From Acidobacteriota bacterium (lineage in GTDB: Bacteria > Acidobacteriota > Terriglobia > UBA7540), in NCBI GenBank assembly GCA_021828225.1, contig JAKASH010000204.1:1-6064 (forward strand): a stretch of 6,064 bases of DNA. Reading direction: 5' to 3'. Below are positions 1 to 5,663 of this stretch, in pieces; position 1 is the stretch's first letter; each line of letters starts with the position of its first letter. The notes beneath the pieces are model-generated. The model was not told the DNA's origin, made no database searches, and saw only the letters and a list, made by a program, of their open reading frames with translations. The translations under genes were made by a program, and so were the position numbers.

Positions 1-386
1 CCAAGAATGGCCGAGTTGACGGAAATCCGTTCTCCGGGACGCAGCCATAGCTTCGTGGGGGGTTGCGCGGCGGCGTGAGCGGAAACAGGCAGCTTTTCAC
101 TCAGAGTCATCTTGCCGGCACTGAGTTGCTGGAAAGTGATGTAGAGCGTCATCATCTTAGCCAGGGATGCCGGGTAGCAACGTGCATCGGGATTTTGAGC
201 CTCGAGAACCGCTCCCGTCTGAGCGTCCACAACTATGTATGAGTGTACCCGCGCACTTGCCGAAGGTGGCAAAGCAGCAATCATGACTGCTGCCAGCGCA
301 AGCCATCCGGCCATCAGGCCGGCGTGTGCCTCGCGGCGAAAGTCTAATCTACGGGAAACACGGCAGGAACTATTCCACAACCTCAT
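1..386 (-). CDS. Serine D-Ala-D-Ala carboxypeptidase (PBP5-like, peptidase S11), N-terminal part
   Basis: Partial gene cut by the left edge; 128 codons of the N-terminus are visible. The family trims the terminal D-Ala from peptidoglycan stem peptides in the periplasm. After a basic n-region with several Arg, a hydrophobic stretch at about residues 24-41 and a SASA-type signal-peptidase site near residue 45, the mature protein begins with the typical S11 strand YIVVDAQTGAVLEA. Next comes PASLAKMMTLY, holding the acylation motif SxxK (Ser74, Lys77). The SxN and KTG motifs lie beyond the edge. I chose the ATG at 386 because a purine-rich AGAGGGGG (391-398 on the top-strand numbering) sits 4 nt upstream; an in-frame ATG at 314 would give a shorter, conventional signal peptide. 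It is transcribed away from the OmpA-domain gene, with 540 bp between them. The S11 assignment is firm; which paralogue (DacA, DacC, DacF) cannot be told. Confidence 0.88.
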   Translation of the reverse strand, partial: MRLWNSSCRVSRRLDFRREAHAGLMAGWLALAAVMIAALPPSASARVHSYIVVDAQTGAVLEAQNPDARCYPASLAKMMTLYITFQQLSAGKMTLSEKLPVSAHAAAQPPTKLWLRPGERISVNSAIL

Positions 387-926
387 CAAACCCCCTCTGT
401 TCAAGAACATTGCTATACCTCGATACGCTTCAGTTGCATGTTTGGAGCGTCGTTGCCAGTTGCATCAGCACAACCACTTACATCGTAAAACCATCCACTT
501 CTTCTGCTTCATGGAATGACGCAGGTACCACGCATCCGTTTGTAATGACCGCAGTTCGGACGACTTGGAAATCCTCACCTTTGAGGAACCTTAAATTCGA
601 ATCTCCCTCCGCGATTTGTGGGTAGCCTTCGGGATTTCCGTCTGTCCTCTTCCGCACCTCCCCGATTGCGGCAAAACGTTGACATCAGGGTTGCTCATTG
701 TACCAAATTGACTGCCCATAAAGGAACCGGAAATCCGCATCCACAGCGGCTTTTCACGCATTCACGCGCAACTCCTTTGTATAGACGCTCAACTTCTCGC
801 CGTCCCCCCATTTTTCCAGAAAGCGCGCTTTCATTCTTATTAGAACTGTTTTCGACGCTTATCTGCCCTTTCGAGGAGTGGATAGAAGGTGCGAGGCTGC
901 GATAGAATAGGCGCAAGAGATTGAGC
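387..926. other. Divergent intergenic region without a convincing gene
   Basis: This 540-bp gap separates the leftward carboxypeptidase gene from the rightward OmpA-domain gene, so promoters for both should lie here. Short open frames at 235-519, 326-625, 618-905 (plus) and 695-928 (minus) give low-complexity Ser/Thr/Arg/Pro-rich translations with no recognisable motif and no good ribosome binding site. A small perfect hairpin (TCCTCA, 4-nt loop, TGAGGA) sits at 572-587. A TTGACA hexamer at 679-684 lacks a good -10 partner, and a TAGAAT at 903-908 lacks a -35 partner. I see no tRNA, repeat array or mobile-element end. Confidence 0.6.
391..398 (-). promoter_or_regulatory. Shine-Dalgarno for the carboxypeptidase gene
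   Basis: On the minus strand AGAGGGGG lies 4 nt before the ATG at 386. It is the only good purine tract near any candidate start of this gene and therefore favours the longer N-terminus over the ATG at 314. Confidence 0.5.
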
Positions 927-1796
927 ATGAATCATCTTTCGGATCAGAATCCGAAATACGCCCCTGAAGGTGGGGTTACCAACGTTCGGGGGTCAGCAAA
1001 ATCCGGGGTCATGTTGTTCGCAGGGCTTGTTCTTGTCGTGGTTGCACTCCTTTCTTATCTCGTCCTGATACGCCTTGATCGGATCAACCGGGAAGTCAGC
1101 CGGCTCAGCGTGCAGGTTGAGCAAAGCAACAAGAAGGTGGATGTGGCCTCTGCGAAAGCGGCTTCCGCGCTCGTTCGGGCCTCCCAGGCTGAACAAAGCG
1201 CGCTTGAGGCTGCAAGCGAGAGAGATCAGGCTGAAAAGTCCAAGGCTGAATTGCAGCAGCAGGCCAAGCAAGCTGAAGAGCAGGTACAGGCTGCGCAGCA
1301 GGCGGCTGACCAAGCTCAGCAAAAGGCAGAAGAGTACCGCAAGGAACGGGAAGCTGAACTGGACCGCTTGCAACAGGCCTTGGGCCACATTGCCCAGACT
1401 CGCAGAACCGCCATGGGACTTGTTATGACCTTGGGGAGCAAGTCCATCAGGTTTGCTTTTGACAAGGCCAGTCTGAGGCCTGAAGATAAGCAAGTGTTGA
1501 GCCGAATCGCGGGTATCCTATCGGTCTTGAAGGGGTATCAGATTTACGTTTACGGTTACACAGACGATATTGGCACCAAGGAATACAATCTGAAGCTATC
1601 CGATCGCCGTGCCGAATCTGTCCGCAACTATCTGGTGCAGAACGGGTTGAACCCCAATATCATAACGACTAAAGGCTACGGAAAGGCCGATCCCCTGGTA
1701 CCCGGATCTTCCCCCCAGGCTCGAGCGATAAACCGCCGAGTTGAGATCGGCATCGTCGACTCCACTATTCGTCCACTGGCTTCTCAAAATCAGTAA
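927..1796 (+). CDS. Membrane-anchored coiled-coil protein with C-terminal OmpA-like peptidoglycan-binding domain
   Basis: 289 residues. A short polar N-terminus is followed by one hydrophobic segment (about residues 27-48) ending in Arg/Asp-rich sequence, so it looks like an uncleaved inner-membrane anchor with the rest in the periplasm. Residues 51-160 are rich in Ala, Gln, Glu and Lys with heptad-like spacing, predicting a long coiled coil. Residues 165-277 match the OmpA C-terminal fold: IRFAFDKASLRPED, then YGYTDDIGTKEYN, LSDRRAESVRNYL, TTKGYGKADPL and NRRVEI. Asp213 and Arg228 have the 15-residue spacing of the diaminopimelate-binding pair known in OmpA-type domains. The likely role is tethering the inner membrane to peptidoglycan, as in MotB/Pal-like proteins; this is inferred, and no partner gene is adjacent. 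I chose the ATG at 927 with a weak AAGAGA upstream; a TTG at 921 would add two residues. A beta-barrel is absent, so it is not OmpA itself. Confidence 0.88.
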   Translation: MNHLSDQNPKYAPEGGVTNVRGSAKSGVMLFAGLVLVVVALLSYLVLIRLDRINREVSRLSVQVEQSNKKVDVASAKAASALVRASQAEQSALEAASERDQAEKSKAELQQQAKQAEEQVQAAQQAADQAQQKAEEYRKEREAELDRLQQALGHIAQTRRTAMGLVMTLGSKSIRFAFDKASLRPEDKQVLSRIAGILSVLKGYQIYVYGYTDDIGTKEYNLKLSDRRAESVRNYLVQNGLNPNIITTKGYGKADPLVPGSSPQARAINRRVEIGIVDSTIRPLASQNQ

Positions 1797-1852
1797 CCCC
1801 CAATTGAATCGGGGTCTGTTCGCATGTCCAGAGGCGACGAATCCCCGATTCG
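1796..1852 (+). terminator. Competing hairpins after the OmpA-domain gene, possible transcript end
   Basis: Three inverted repeats overlap directly after the stop codon: ACCCC (1796-1800) with GGGGT (1811-1815); GAATCGGGG (1806-1814) with CCCCGATTC (1843-1851), a perfect 9-bp stem with a 28-nt loop; and CGAATC (1838-1843) with GATTCG (1847-1852), loop of three. They cannot all form together. No T-run follows, so a classical intrinsic terminator is not shown; the structures could still mark or protect the 3' end. Confidence 0.3.
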
Positions 1853-1882
1853 CACGGTTGTAGGTCAGCGGTTAGAAATCCG

Positions 1883-1912
1883 TTGACACTTTTCTTCGGT
1901 TTTTGTTACGTT
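1883..1912 (+). promoter_or_regulatory. Candidate sigma70-type promoter for the polyamine genes
   Basis: A perfect -35 hexamer TTGACA (1883-1888) is followed after 18 nt by TACGTT (1907-1912), which matches only three of six -10 positions but carries an extended TG one base upstream (1904-1905). It would give a leader of roughly 95 nt before the ATG at 2013. It is the best promoter-like arrangement in this gap; the match is weak at the -10. Confidence 0.3.
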
Positions 1913-2012
1913 CAAAAGCTCGTAGTTTATGGATGTTGAGAGCAGTCTTCCCGTCCGCCGAACGCGATTGAGTCGGGTCGAAAGAGGCACTGGAAGCTGG
2001 TGAGGCAAAGGG

Positions 2013-2567
2013 ATGTTTGTTCCAAAAAGAATGTTCCTGACCAAAGGGGTTGGAAAACACAGGGAGAAGTTGACCAGCTTTGAGCTGGCGCTTCGCTCAG
2101 CAGGAATCGCAGCGTGCAACCTGGTCCGGGTTTCCAGCATTTTCCCGCCCCGTTGCAAAATGATTTCCCGCGCTGAAGGTATGAAGGAATTGAAGCCGGG
2201 CCAGGTTTCGTTTGTGGTGATCAGTGAAAACTCCACGCGCGAACCTCACCGCCTGATTGCGGCCTCAGTGGGAGTGGCGATGCCGGCTGATCGTAACGCC
2301 TATGGCTACCTTTCTGAGCATCATTCGTATGGCCAGACCGAGCAGGTGGCCGGGGAATATGCCGAGGAGTTAGCCGCAGAAATGCTGGCCACAACCCTTG
2401 GCGTGGAGTTTGATTCCGATCAAAGCTGGGACGAAAAGAAAGAAATCTACCGTATTTCAAACAAGATCGTGCGAACGATGGAGATTACGCAATCGGCAAT
2501 TGGCGACAAGCGGGGCCTGTGGACGACAGTTCTTGCTGCCGCAGTTCTCCTGGGTTTTGAAGACTGA
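2013..2567 (+). CDS. pdaD: Pyruvoyl-dependent arginine decarboxylase
   Basis: 184 residues, the usual size of the PvlArgDC family, which converts arginine to agmatine and CO2 with a covalently bound pyruvoyl group instead of pyridoxal phosphate. The N-terminus has the family pattern [13 protein letters not shown], then [11 protein letters not shown] and [11 protein letters not shown]. The Ser41-Ser42 pair in VSSI is the expected self-cleavage site: the chain splits into a small beta subunit (1-41) and an alpha subunit whose first Ser becomes the pyruvoyl group. Glu102 in YLSEHH is the probable counterpart of the catalytic Glu of archaeal enzymes (inferred from spacing to the cleavage site). 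GAGG at 2002-2005 lies 7 nt before the ATG; an in-frame ATG six codons on would cut into the family's conserved start. It lies 99 bp upstream of a DHS-like gene on the same strand, which supports a polyamine role. It is cytoplasmic, with no signal peptide. Confidence 0.92.
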   Translation: MFVPKRMFLTKGVGKHREKLTSFELALRSAGIAACNLVRVSSIFPPRCKMISRAEGMKELKPGQVSFVVISENSTREPHRLIAASVGVAMPADRNAYGYLSEHHSYGQTEQVAGEYAEELAAEMLATTLGVEFDSDQSWDEKKEIYRISNKIVRTMEITQSAIGDKRGLWTTVLAAAVLLGFED

Positions 2568-2654
2568 AGTTTTTTGTCCGATCAAGAGGACTGTTCCGGG
2601 GAGGCCATCGAGGTCCTCGCAGTTTCCCCTCCAAGCCCCACAATAGACCCTAAC

Positions 2655-2659
2655 AGGAG
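2655..2659 (+). promoter_or_regulatory. Shine-Dalgarno deciding the DHS-like start
   Basis: AGGAG lies 7 nt before the ATG at 2667. The same frame is open back to a TTG at 2574, but that codon has only a T-rich stretch before it, so the ATG is preferred and the 31 extra residues are discarded. Confidence 0.65.
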
Positions 2660-2666
2660 CTACGTA

Positions 2667-3704
2667 ATGCGCAAACATGAGATCTTGACGATCCCGACTC
2701 GGCCTTTGGAAATCGACCGGCGAAAAAATGCTGCAGCCTTGCTCGAGAAAATGGAGGGCATCTCGTTCCAGGGCCGAAGCCTTGGCATTGCTCATCAAAT
2801 CTGGAAACGCATGCTCGGCGACCGGGTGATGATTATGATGGGGTTGTCAGGAGCCATGATTCCCGGCGGCATGCGGCGTCTGGTCGTTTATATGATTAAG
2901 AATCGTCTGATTGACTGCCTGGTTTCAACGGGAGCCAATTTCTTCCACGACATCCACGAAAGCCTGGGACGCCTGCACTATCAATGTTCCCCGAACATTG
3001 ATGACGTTCGCTTGCAGAAGAACCTGATTGATCGCATGTACGACACATTGGTGGATGAAGAAGAGTTTCGGGAAGAGGATGCCTTTATCGGCCGTTTTGC
3101 CGCCACGCTCGATCAGTCGCGACCTTATACCACACGCGAGTTTCTCTACCTGCTCGGCAGAGAGGTTTCAAAGCGCTCCAAAGAAGATGGCATTGTTACG
3201 TCTGCCTATAAAGCCCGAATACCCCTCTATTGCCCGGCTATTGCCGATTCCTCAATCGGCATTGGAATTGCCGAAAACCGGCACCTTGGCAAGAACCGTT
3301 TTACCTTTGATGTGATCGGCGACGTCCTTGAAACTGCACACCTCGCCGGAGATTCACCAGCCAGCGGGGTGATCTACTTCGGCGGCGGAACGCCCAAGAA
3401 TTTCGTGCAGCAGAGTGAAGTGACAGCAACTTTCATGCGGCAGTCTGCCAATGGACACAAGTACGCCATGCAAATTGTCACGGATGCACCCCAGTGGGGC
3501 GGGCTTTCGGGCTGTACCTTTGAAGAGGCCCAGAGTTGGGGCAAAATTGCTCACGACGCCAGCATGGTCACCTGCAATTGTGATTCAACAATTGCTATGC
3601 CGATCCTGGTCACCGCAATGTCCGAGGAGCGGGAACTGATGCGAAAGCGCAAGAAGCCGGTCTTTGACATGGGCCAGGAACTTAAGTTCTCCTTTCCTAA
3701 ATAA
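2667..3704 (+). CDS. Deoxyhypusine synthase-like protein (bacterial DHS family, probable aminobutyl transferase)
   Basis: 345 residues, close to DHS length. True DHS uses NAD to move the 4-aminobutyl part of spermidine onto a lysine of eIF5A, a protein bacteria lack; the bacterial relatives are thought to act on small amines, for example in homospermidine-type reactions. Visible family blocks: GLSGAMIPGGMR (59-70), VSTGANFFHDIHESLG (86-101), the Rossmann-type YFGGGTPKNF (237-246) and SGCTFEEAQSWGKI (281-294). Lys293 in SWGKI matches the enzyme-intermediate lysine (Lys329 of human DHS), Trp291 matches Trp327 and Glu287 matches Glu323. By hand alignment, however, His288, Asp313 and Asp316 of the human spermidine site become Asn245, Trp277 and Leu280, so the substrate is probably not spermidine/eIF5A. 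It follows the arginine decarboxylase gene after 99 bp, likely in one transcript, suggesting a route from arginine via agmatine or putrescine to a longer polyamine. The fold assignment is firm; the exact substrate is unknown. Confidence 0.88.
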   Translation: MRKHEILTIPTRPLEIDRRKNAAALLEKMEGISFQGRSLGIAHQIWKRMLGDRVMIMMGLSGAMIPGGMRRLVVYMIKNRLIDCLVSTGANFFHDIHESLGRLHYQCSPNIDDVRLQKNLIDRMYDTLVDEEEFREEDAFIGRFAATLDQSRPYTTREFLYLLGREVSKRSKEDGIVTSAYKARIPLYCPAIADSSIGIGIAENRHLGKNRFTFDVIGDVLETAHLAGDSPASGVIYFGGGTPKNFVQQSEVTATFMRQSANGHKYAMQIVTDAPQWGGLSGCTFEEAQSWGKIAHDASMVTCNCDSTIAMPILVTAMSEERELMRKRKKPVFDMGQELKFSFPK

Positions 3705-3982
3705 ACAACGCGAAGCCGATTATTAGAGAACCCACCGTTTTTTCTCGGCAGGCCTTGTATTCGAATTTCTGAGGCGGCCAACTCCTGAACGTAGGGCCAG
3801 GTATTCTTGTTGATGCTCGTGGCGCCATGTGTCGTGCATGAGCACCGAGTGTTCTCGGCCCTCCGCATCTCCGTATCGTAGGCTTGGTTACAGACTGGAG
3901 GAAGCTGGGATCTCAGCTCCTTGACTCAAAACCCATCTCTCTTCTCTTCTTACGTCCCACCCTTTCTTTGAACTATTTCAAC

Positions 3983-3998
3983 TGTGATGTGCATCACT
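3983..3998. promoter_or_regulatory. CRP/FNR-family operator candidate
   Basis: TGTGATGTGCATCACT matches the CRP consensus TGTGA-N6-TCACA at nine of ten fixed positions and contains the perfect inverted repeat GTGATG/CATCAC with a 2-bp centre. Its centre (3990.5) is about 44 bp upstream of the start predicted from the weak -10 CATAAG at 4023-4028, close to the class II activator position near -41.5. No -35 hexamer is visible, as expected for an activator-dependent promoter. The target would be the oxidoreductase gene at 4083. Which CRP/FNR-family regulator binds is unknown. Confidence 0.5.
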
Positions 3999-4035
3999 GC
4001 GGTTTCCGTGAAGGAATGTTCGCATAAGGTTCGGA

Positions 4036-4063
4036 CTGGGGGTGACGGTTAAGACGCCCCCGG
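4036..4063 (+). promoter_or_regulatory. GC-rich leader hairpin before the oxidoreductase gene
   Basis: CTGGGGGTG (4036-4044) pairs with CGCCCCCGG (4055-4063), a 9-bp stem with two G-U pairs and a 10-nt loop, followed by CTTTTGT. It lies just after the predicted transcription start and only 7 nt before the start of the ribosome binding site at 4071. It could act as a weak attenuator, a 5' stabiliser or a translation-modulating stem. The T-run is too short for a confident terminator. Confidence 0.35.
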
Positions 4064-4082
4064 CTTTTGTGGAGGGAGGAAA

Positions 4083-5462
4083 ATGGAGAATAAGAAGGGA
4101 GTCACGCGACGAGAATTTCTAAAAGGGACAGCAGTGGTGGCCGTTGCCGCAGGCGGCATGAAACCAATTGCGGCGGCGCCGGCAATCCTCAGCAATATTA
4201 GCCCGGGGAGCACTGTTCATTACGGTTTCATCGGGACGGGAACCGAGGGATGCAATCTCTTAAGGCGGCTGACGACCATTCCCCAGGGCCGATGTATCGC
4301 GACCTGCGATATTTATCCGCCCAACCTGAAAAAAGGGGCGGAAACGATCGGTTCAAATCCTGTTACCTATCCGGATGACTACAGGAAGTTGCTTGAGCGG
4401 AAAGATCTGGACGCGGTTATGATCGCCACACCGCTCAGTTTACATGCGCAAATGATTCTCGACTCACTCAGCGCAGGCAAGCACGTGTTTGTTGAAAAAA
4501 CGATGTATTTCAAGGAGGAAGAGGGCGACCAGATCCAAAAGGTGGCGGAAGCGAACCCCAAGCAGGTGATTCAAATCGGCCTGCAGCGGAGGTCGAGCGT
4601 CCTTTACAACGTGGCCATGCAGATGATCCGCAAGGGCGCTCTCGGCAAAGTGATGTTTGTGCGGGCGCAGTGGCACCGCAACAACAACTGGCGTCGGCCG
4701 GTTCGCGATCCCAAATTCGAGCGGCTGATCAATTGGCGGATGTACAGGGAATACTCCGGTGGACTGATGGCGGAACTGGCTTCGCACCAGATCGACATTG
4801 CTAACTGGGCCTTCGGTGCGGAACCTCTCTCCGTCATGGGAACGGGCGGAATCGACTACTGGAAAGACGGTCGCGAGACTAACGACAACATCGAGGTCAT
4901 CCTCGAGTATCCAGGCGGACGGAAAATGCTGTACAGCTCTATTCTTTACAACGCTCATCTGGGCTACGACGAGCAAATCCTGGGAGACCGGGGAACGATC
5001 ATTATCACTATCGGCAAGGGGATGTATTACCGTGAGCCGATCGCCAAGGTTACTAAAGGACCCGCCAAAGAGAATTGGTGGGCTGGCGCCACGGTGTCTC
5101 AGGAAGCTGTGCAGAAAGGATTTCCTATCTTTCCCGAGGAGGGCCAGCAGGGTGAAGAGGGCTTCGTGGACCGTGAACTTCTCTATGCAAGACGATGGCT
5201 GGCTTCGATGGGGATTTACGAATACGAGGAACCTCATAACCCCTATTGGAGCGAACTCTCAAACTTTATGGCGAGCATTCGGGACGGGAAACCCATCGCC
5301 TGCCCCCTGCAAGTCGGCATGGCGGACGCTCGCGCGGTGATCTATGGAAACCGTGCGATTGACACCGGAGCTAAAGTCTTTTGGTCTAAGAAGGAAGCCA
5401 AGATCTCCAGCGATTTCCACGGACCAAGCGTACGGAACAAGACTAAGACAAGGCCGGTCTAG
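4083..5462 (+). CDS. Tat-exported Gfo/Idh/MocA family NAD(P)-binding oxidoreductase
   Basis: 459 residues. The N-terminus carries a full twin-arginine motif TRREFLK (8-14), a hydrophobic Ala/Val/Gly stretch (15-25) and a possible AAA/APA cleavage region near 30-34, so the protein is probably exported folded with its cofactor bound. The dinucleotide-binding Rossmann fold starts at HYGFIGTGTEGC (Gly51, Gly53, Gly56), continues through CDIYPPN and DAVMIATPLSLHA, and reaches HVFVEKT (134-140), where the family's EKP motif reads EKT. The C-terminal half has GGLMAELASHQIDIANW with His235 and Asp238 at the usual catalytic region. Family members oxidise or reduce sugars, inositols or related polyols; some exported members act in glycoside processing. 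The specific substrate cannot be read from sequence. GGAGGGAGGA (4071-4080) is a strong ribosome binding site. A CRP-like site upstream suggests catabolite or redox control. No partner sugar gene is adjacent inside the window. Confidence 0.9.
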   Translation: MENKKGVTRREFLKGTAVVAVAAGGMKPIAAAPAILSNISPGSTVHYGFIGTGTEGCNLLRRLTTIPQGRCIATCDIYPPNLKKGAETIGSNPVTYPDDYRKLLERKDLDAVMIATPLSLHAQMILDSLSAGKHVFVEKTMYFKEEEGDQIQKVAEANPKQVIQIGLQRRSSVLYNVAMQMIRKGALGKVMFVRAQWHRNNNWRRPVRDPKFERLINWRMYREYSGGLMAELASHQIDIANWAFGAEPLSVMGTGGIDYWKDGRETNDNIEVILEYPGGRKMLYSSILYNAHLGYDEQILGDRGTIIITIGKGMYYREPIAKVTKGPAKENWWAGATVSQEAVQKGFPIFPEEGQQGEEGFVDRELLYARRWLASMGIYEYEEPHNPYWSELSNFMASIRDGKPIACPLQVGMADARAVIYGNRAIDTGAKVFWSKKEAKISSDFHGPSVRNKTKTRPV

Positions 5463-5570
5463 CAATCCGCATCGCACTCTCGCCCTTGCTAGTGCTGCCG
5501 ACCATTCCGTCGCTCCCTGCTGACAAGGCTGCTGAAAAAACTCTCGCTCCTGCTCCTGTTGTTACTCGGG

Positions 5571-5601
5571 ACGAATCCGCTGGCGGGAGCAGCGGATTCG
5601 T
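5571..5601. repeat. Perfect 12-bp inverted repeat (hairpin)
   Basis: ACGAATCCGCTG (5571-5582) pairs without mismatch with CAGCGGATTCGT (5590-5601) around a 7-nt loop. It lies inside the signal-peptide coding segment. The right arm is also the start of the 38-bp direct repeat, and 11 of its 12 bases recur at 5665-5675. Confidence 0.8.
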
Positions 5602-5628
5602 TGGTTCGGTACGAGGCTTCCTATCAGG
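5591..5628 (+). repeat. 38-bp direct repeat, copy 1
   Basis: Copy 1 matches 5665-5702 at 35 of 38 positions. It encodes ADSLVRYEASYQ in the signal-peptide frame. Against copy 2 it differs at offsets 22 (C/T), 26 (G/A) and 32 (T/C), all transitions. The copies are 74 bp apart, which is not a multiple of three. Confidence 0.9.
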
Positions 5629-5663
5629 TCAAAGGTAATCTTATTTGACCCTAAAACGTCAAA
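5627..5663. repeat. Palindromic GGTCAAA/TTTGACC element between the repeat copies
   Basis: GGTCAAA (5627-5633) and TTTGACC (5644-5650) form a perfect 7-bp inverted repeat with a 10-nt loop. A third half-site GTCAAA (5658-5663) can pair with TTTGAC instead. The element is AT-richer than its surroundings and fills the spacer between the direct repeats. It resembles small REP-like palindromes that are dispersed in some bacterial genomes; this is inference from one copy. Confidence 0.5.

Larger units (their letters stand above)
3705..4082. other. Intergenic region before the oxidoreductase gene
   Basis: This 378-bp gap has no supportable gene; the minus-strand frame 3551-3868 overlaps the DHS-like gene and has no family signal. 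Near the left end, GAGAA (3726-3730) and TTCTC (3742-3746) could pair around a T-rich loop, but there is no T-run after the stem, so a terminator for the polyamine genes is not established. Small hairpins occur at 3845-3858 (CCGAG/CTCGG, tetraloop) and 3903-3918 (AGCTG/CAGCT). A pyrimidine-rich tract covers about 3930-3967. The right half holds the CRP-like site and leader hairpin listed separately. Confidence 0.55.
5520..5648 (+). pseudogene. Detached signal-peptide segment of the apbE-like gene
   Basis: This frame encodes LTRLLKKLSLLLLLLLGTNP LAGAA-type sequence: two Lys, a run of Leu and a small-residue cleavage site, that is, a good Sec signal peptide. It continues into ADSLVRYEASYQ and stops at TGA 5646-5648. 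The same ADSLVRYE peptide is encoded again 74 bp downstream in the catalytic frame, so this is the original 5' end of apbE thrown out of frame. No ATG, GTG or TTG occurs in frame after the TAG at 5490; the CTG at 5520 sits where an ATG would be expected, with no clear ribosome binding site. I infer that it is not translated efficiently, or that it depends on a rare CTG start. Confidence 0.55.

Noticed and set aside
679..707. TTGACA promoter in the divergent gap
   Set aside because: The -35 is perfect, but no -10 better than three of six matches occurs at 16-18 nt, and the leader to the OmpA-domain gene would exceed 200 nt.
235..905. Plus-strand open frames at 235-519, 326-625 and 618-905
   Set aside because: The first two overlap the carboxypeptidase gene or its leader on the other strand; all lack ribosome sites and recognisable motifs and have random-looking composition.
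903..908. TAGAAT as a -10 for the OmpA-domain gene
   Set aside because: It matches five of six positions, but there is no -35 partner and it lies too close to the start codon for a normal leader.
993..1493. Minus-strand 166-codon open frame, and a plus-strand frame at 1075-1428
   Set aside because: Both are shadows of the Ala/Gln/Glu-rich coiled-coil coding region, whose codon bias keeps other frames open; their translations are Leu/Ser/Phe- or Arg/Lys-rich with no family signal.
2585..2618. GAGGAC/GTCCTC pairing between the decarboxylase and DHS-like genes
   Set aside because: It is a 6-bp stem with a 22-nt loop and no T-run; too weak to call a terminator or attenuator in a likely operon.
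2574..2666. 31-residue N-terminal extension of the DHS-like protein from a TTG
   Set aside because: The TTG has no ribosome site, while ATG 2667 has AGGAG at ideal spacing and begins near where family homology starts.
3715..3749. Terminator after the DHS-like gene (GCCGA/TCGGC with inner GAGAA/TTCTC)
   Set aside because: The two stems overlap and the T-run lies in the loop rather than after the stem, so it does not fit an intrinsic terminator.
3551..3868. Minus-strand 105-codon open frame spanning the end of the DHS-like gene and the gap
   Set aside because: About half of it is antisense to the DHS-like gene; there is no ribosome site or recognisable domain.
4464..5237. Minus-strand 257-codon open frame
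   Set aside because: It is antisense to the well-supported oxidoreductase gene, with His/Arg/Pro-rich composition typical of a shadow frame.
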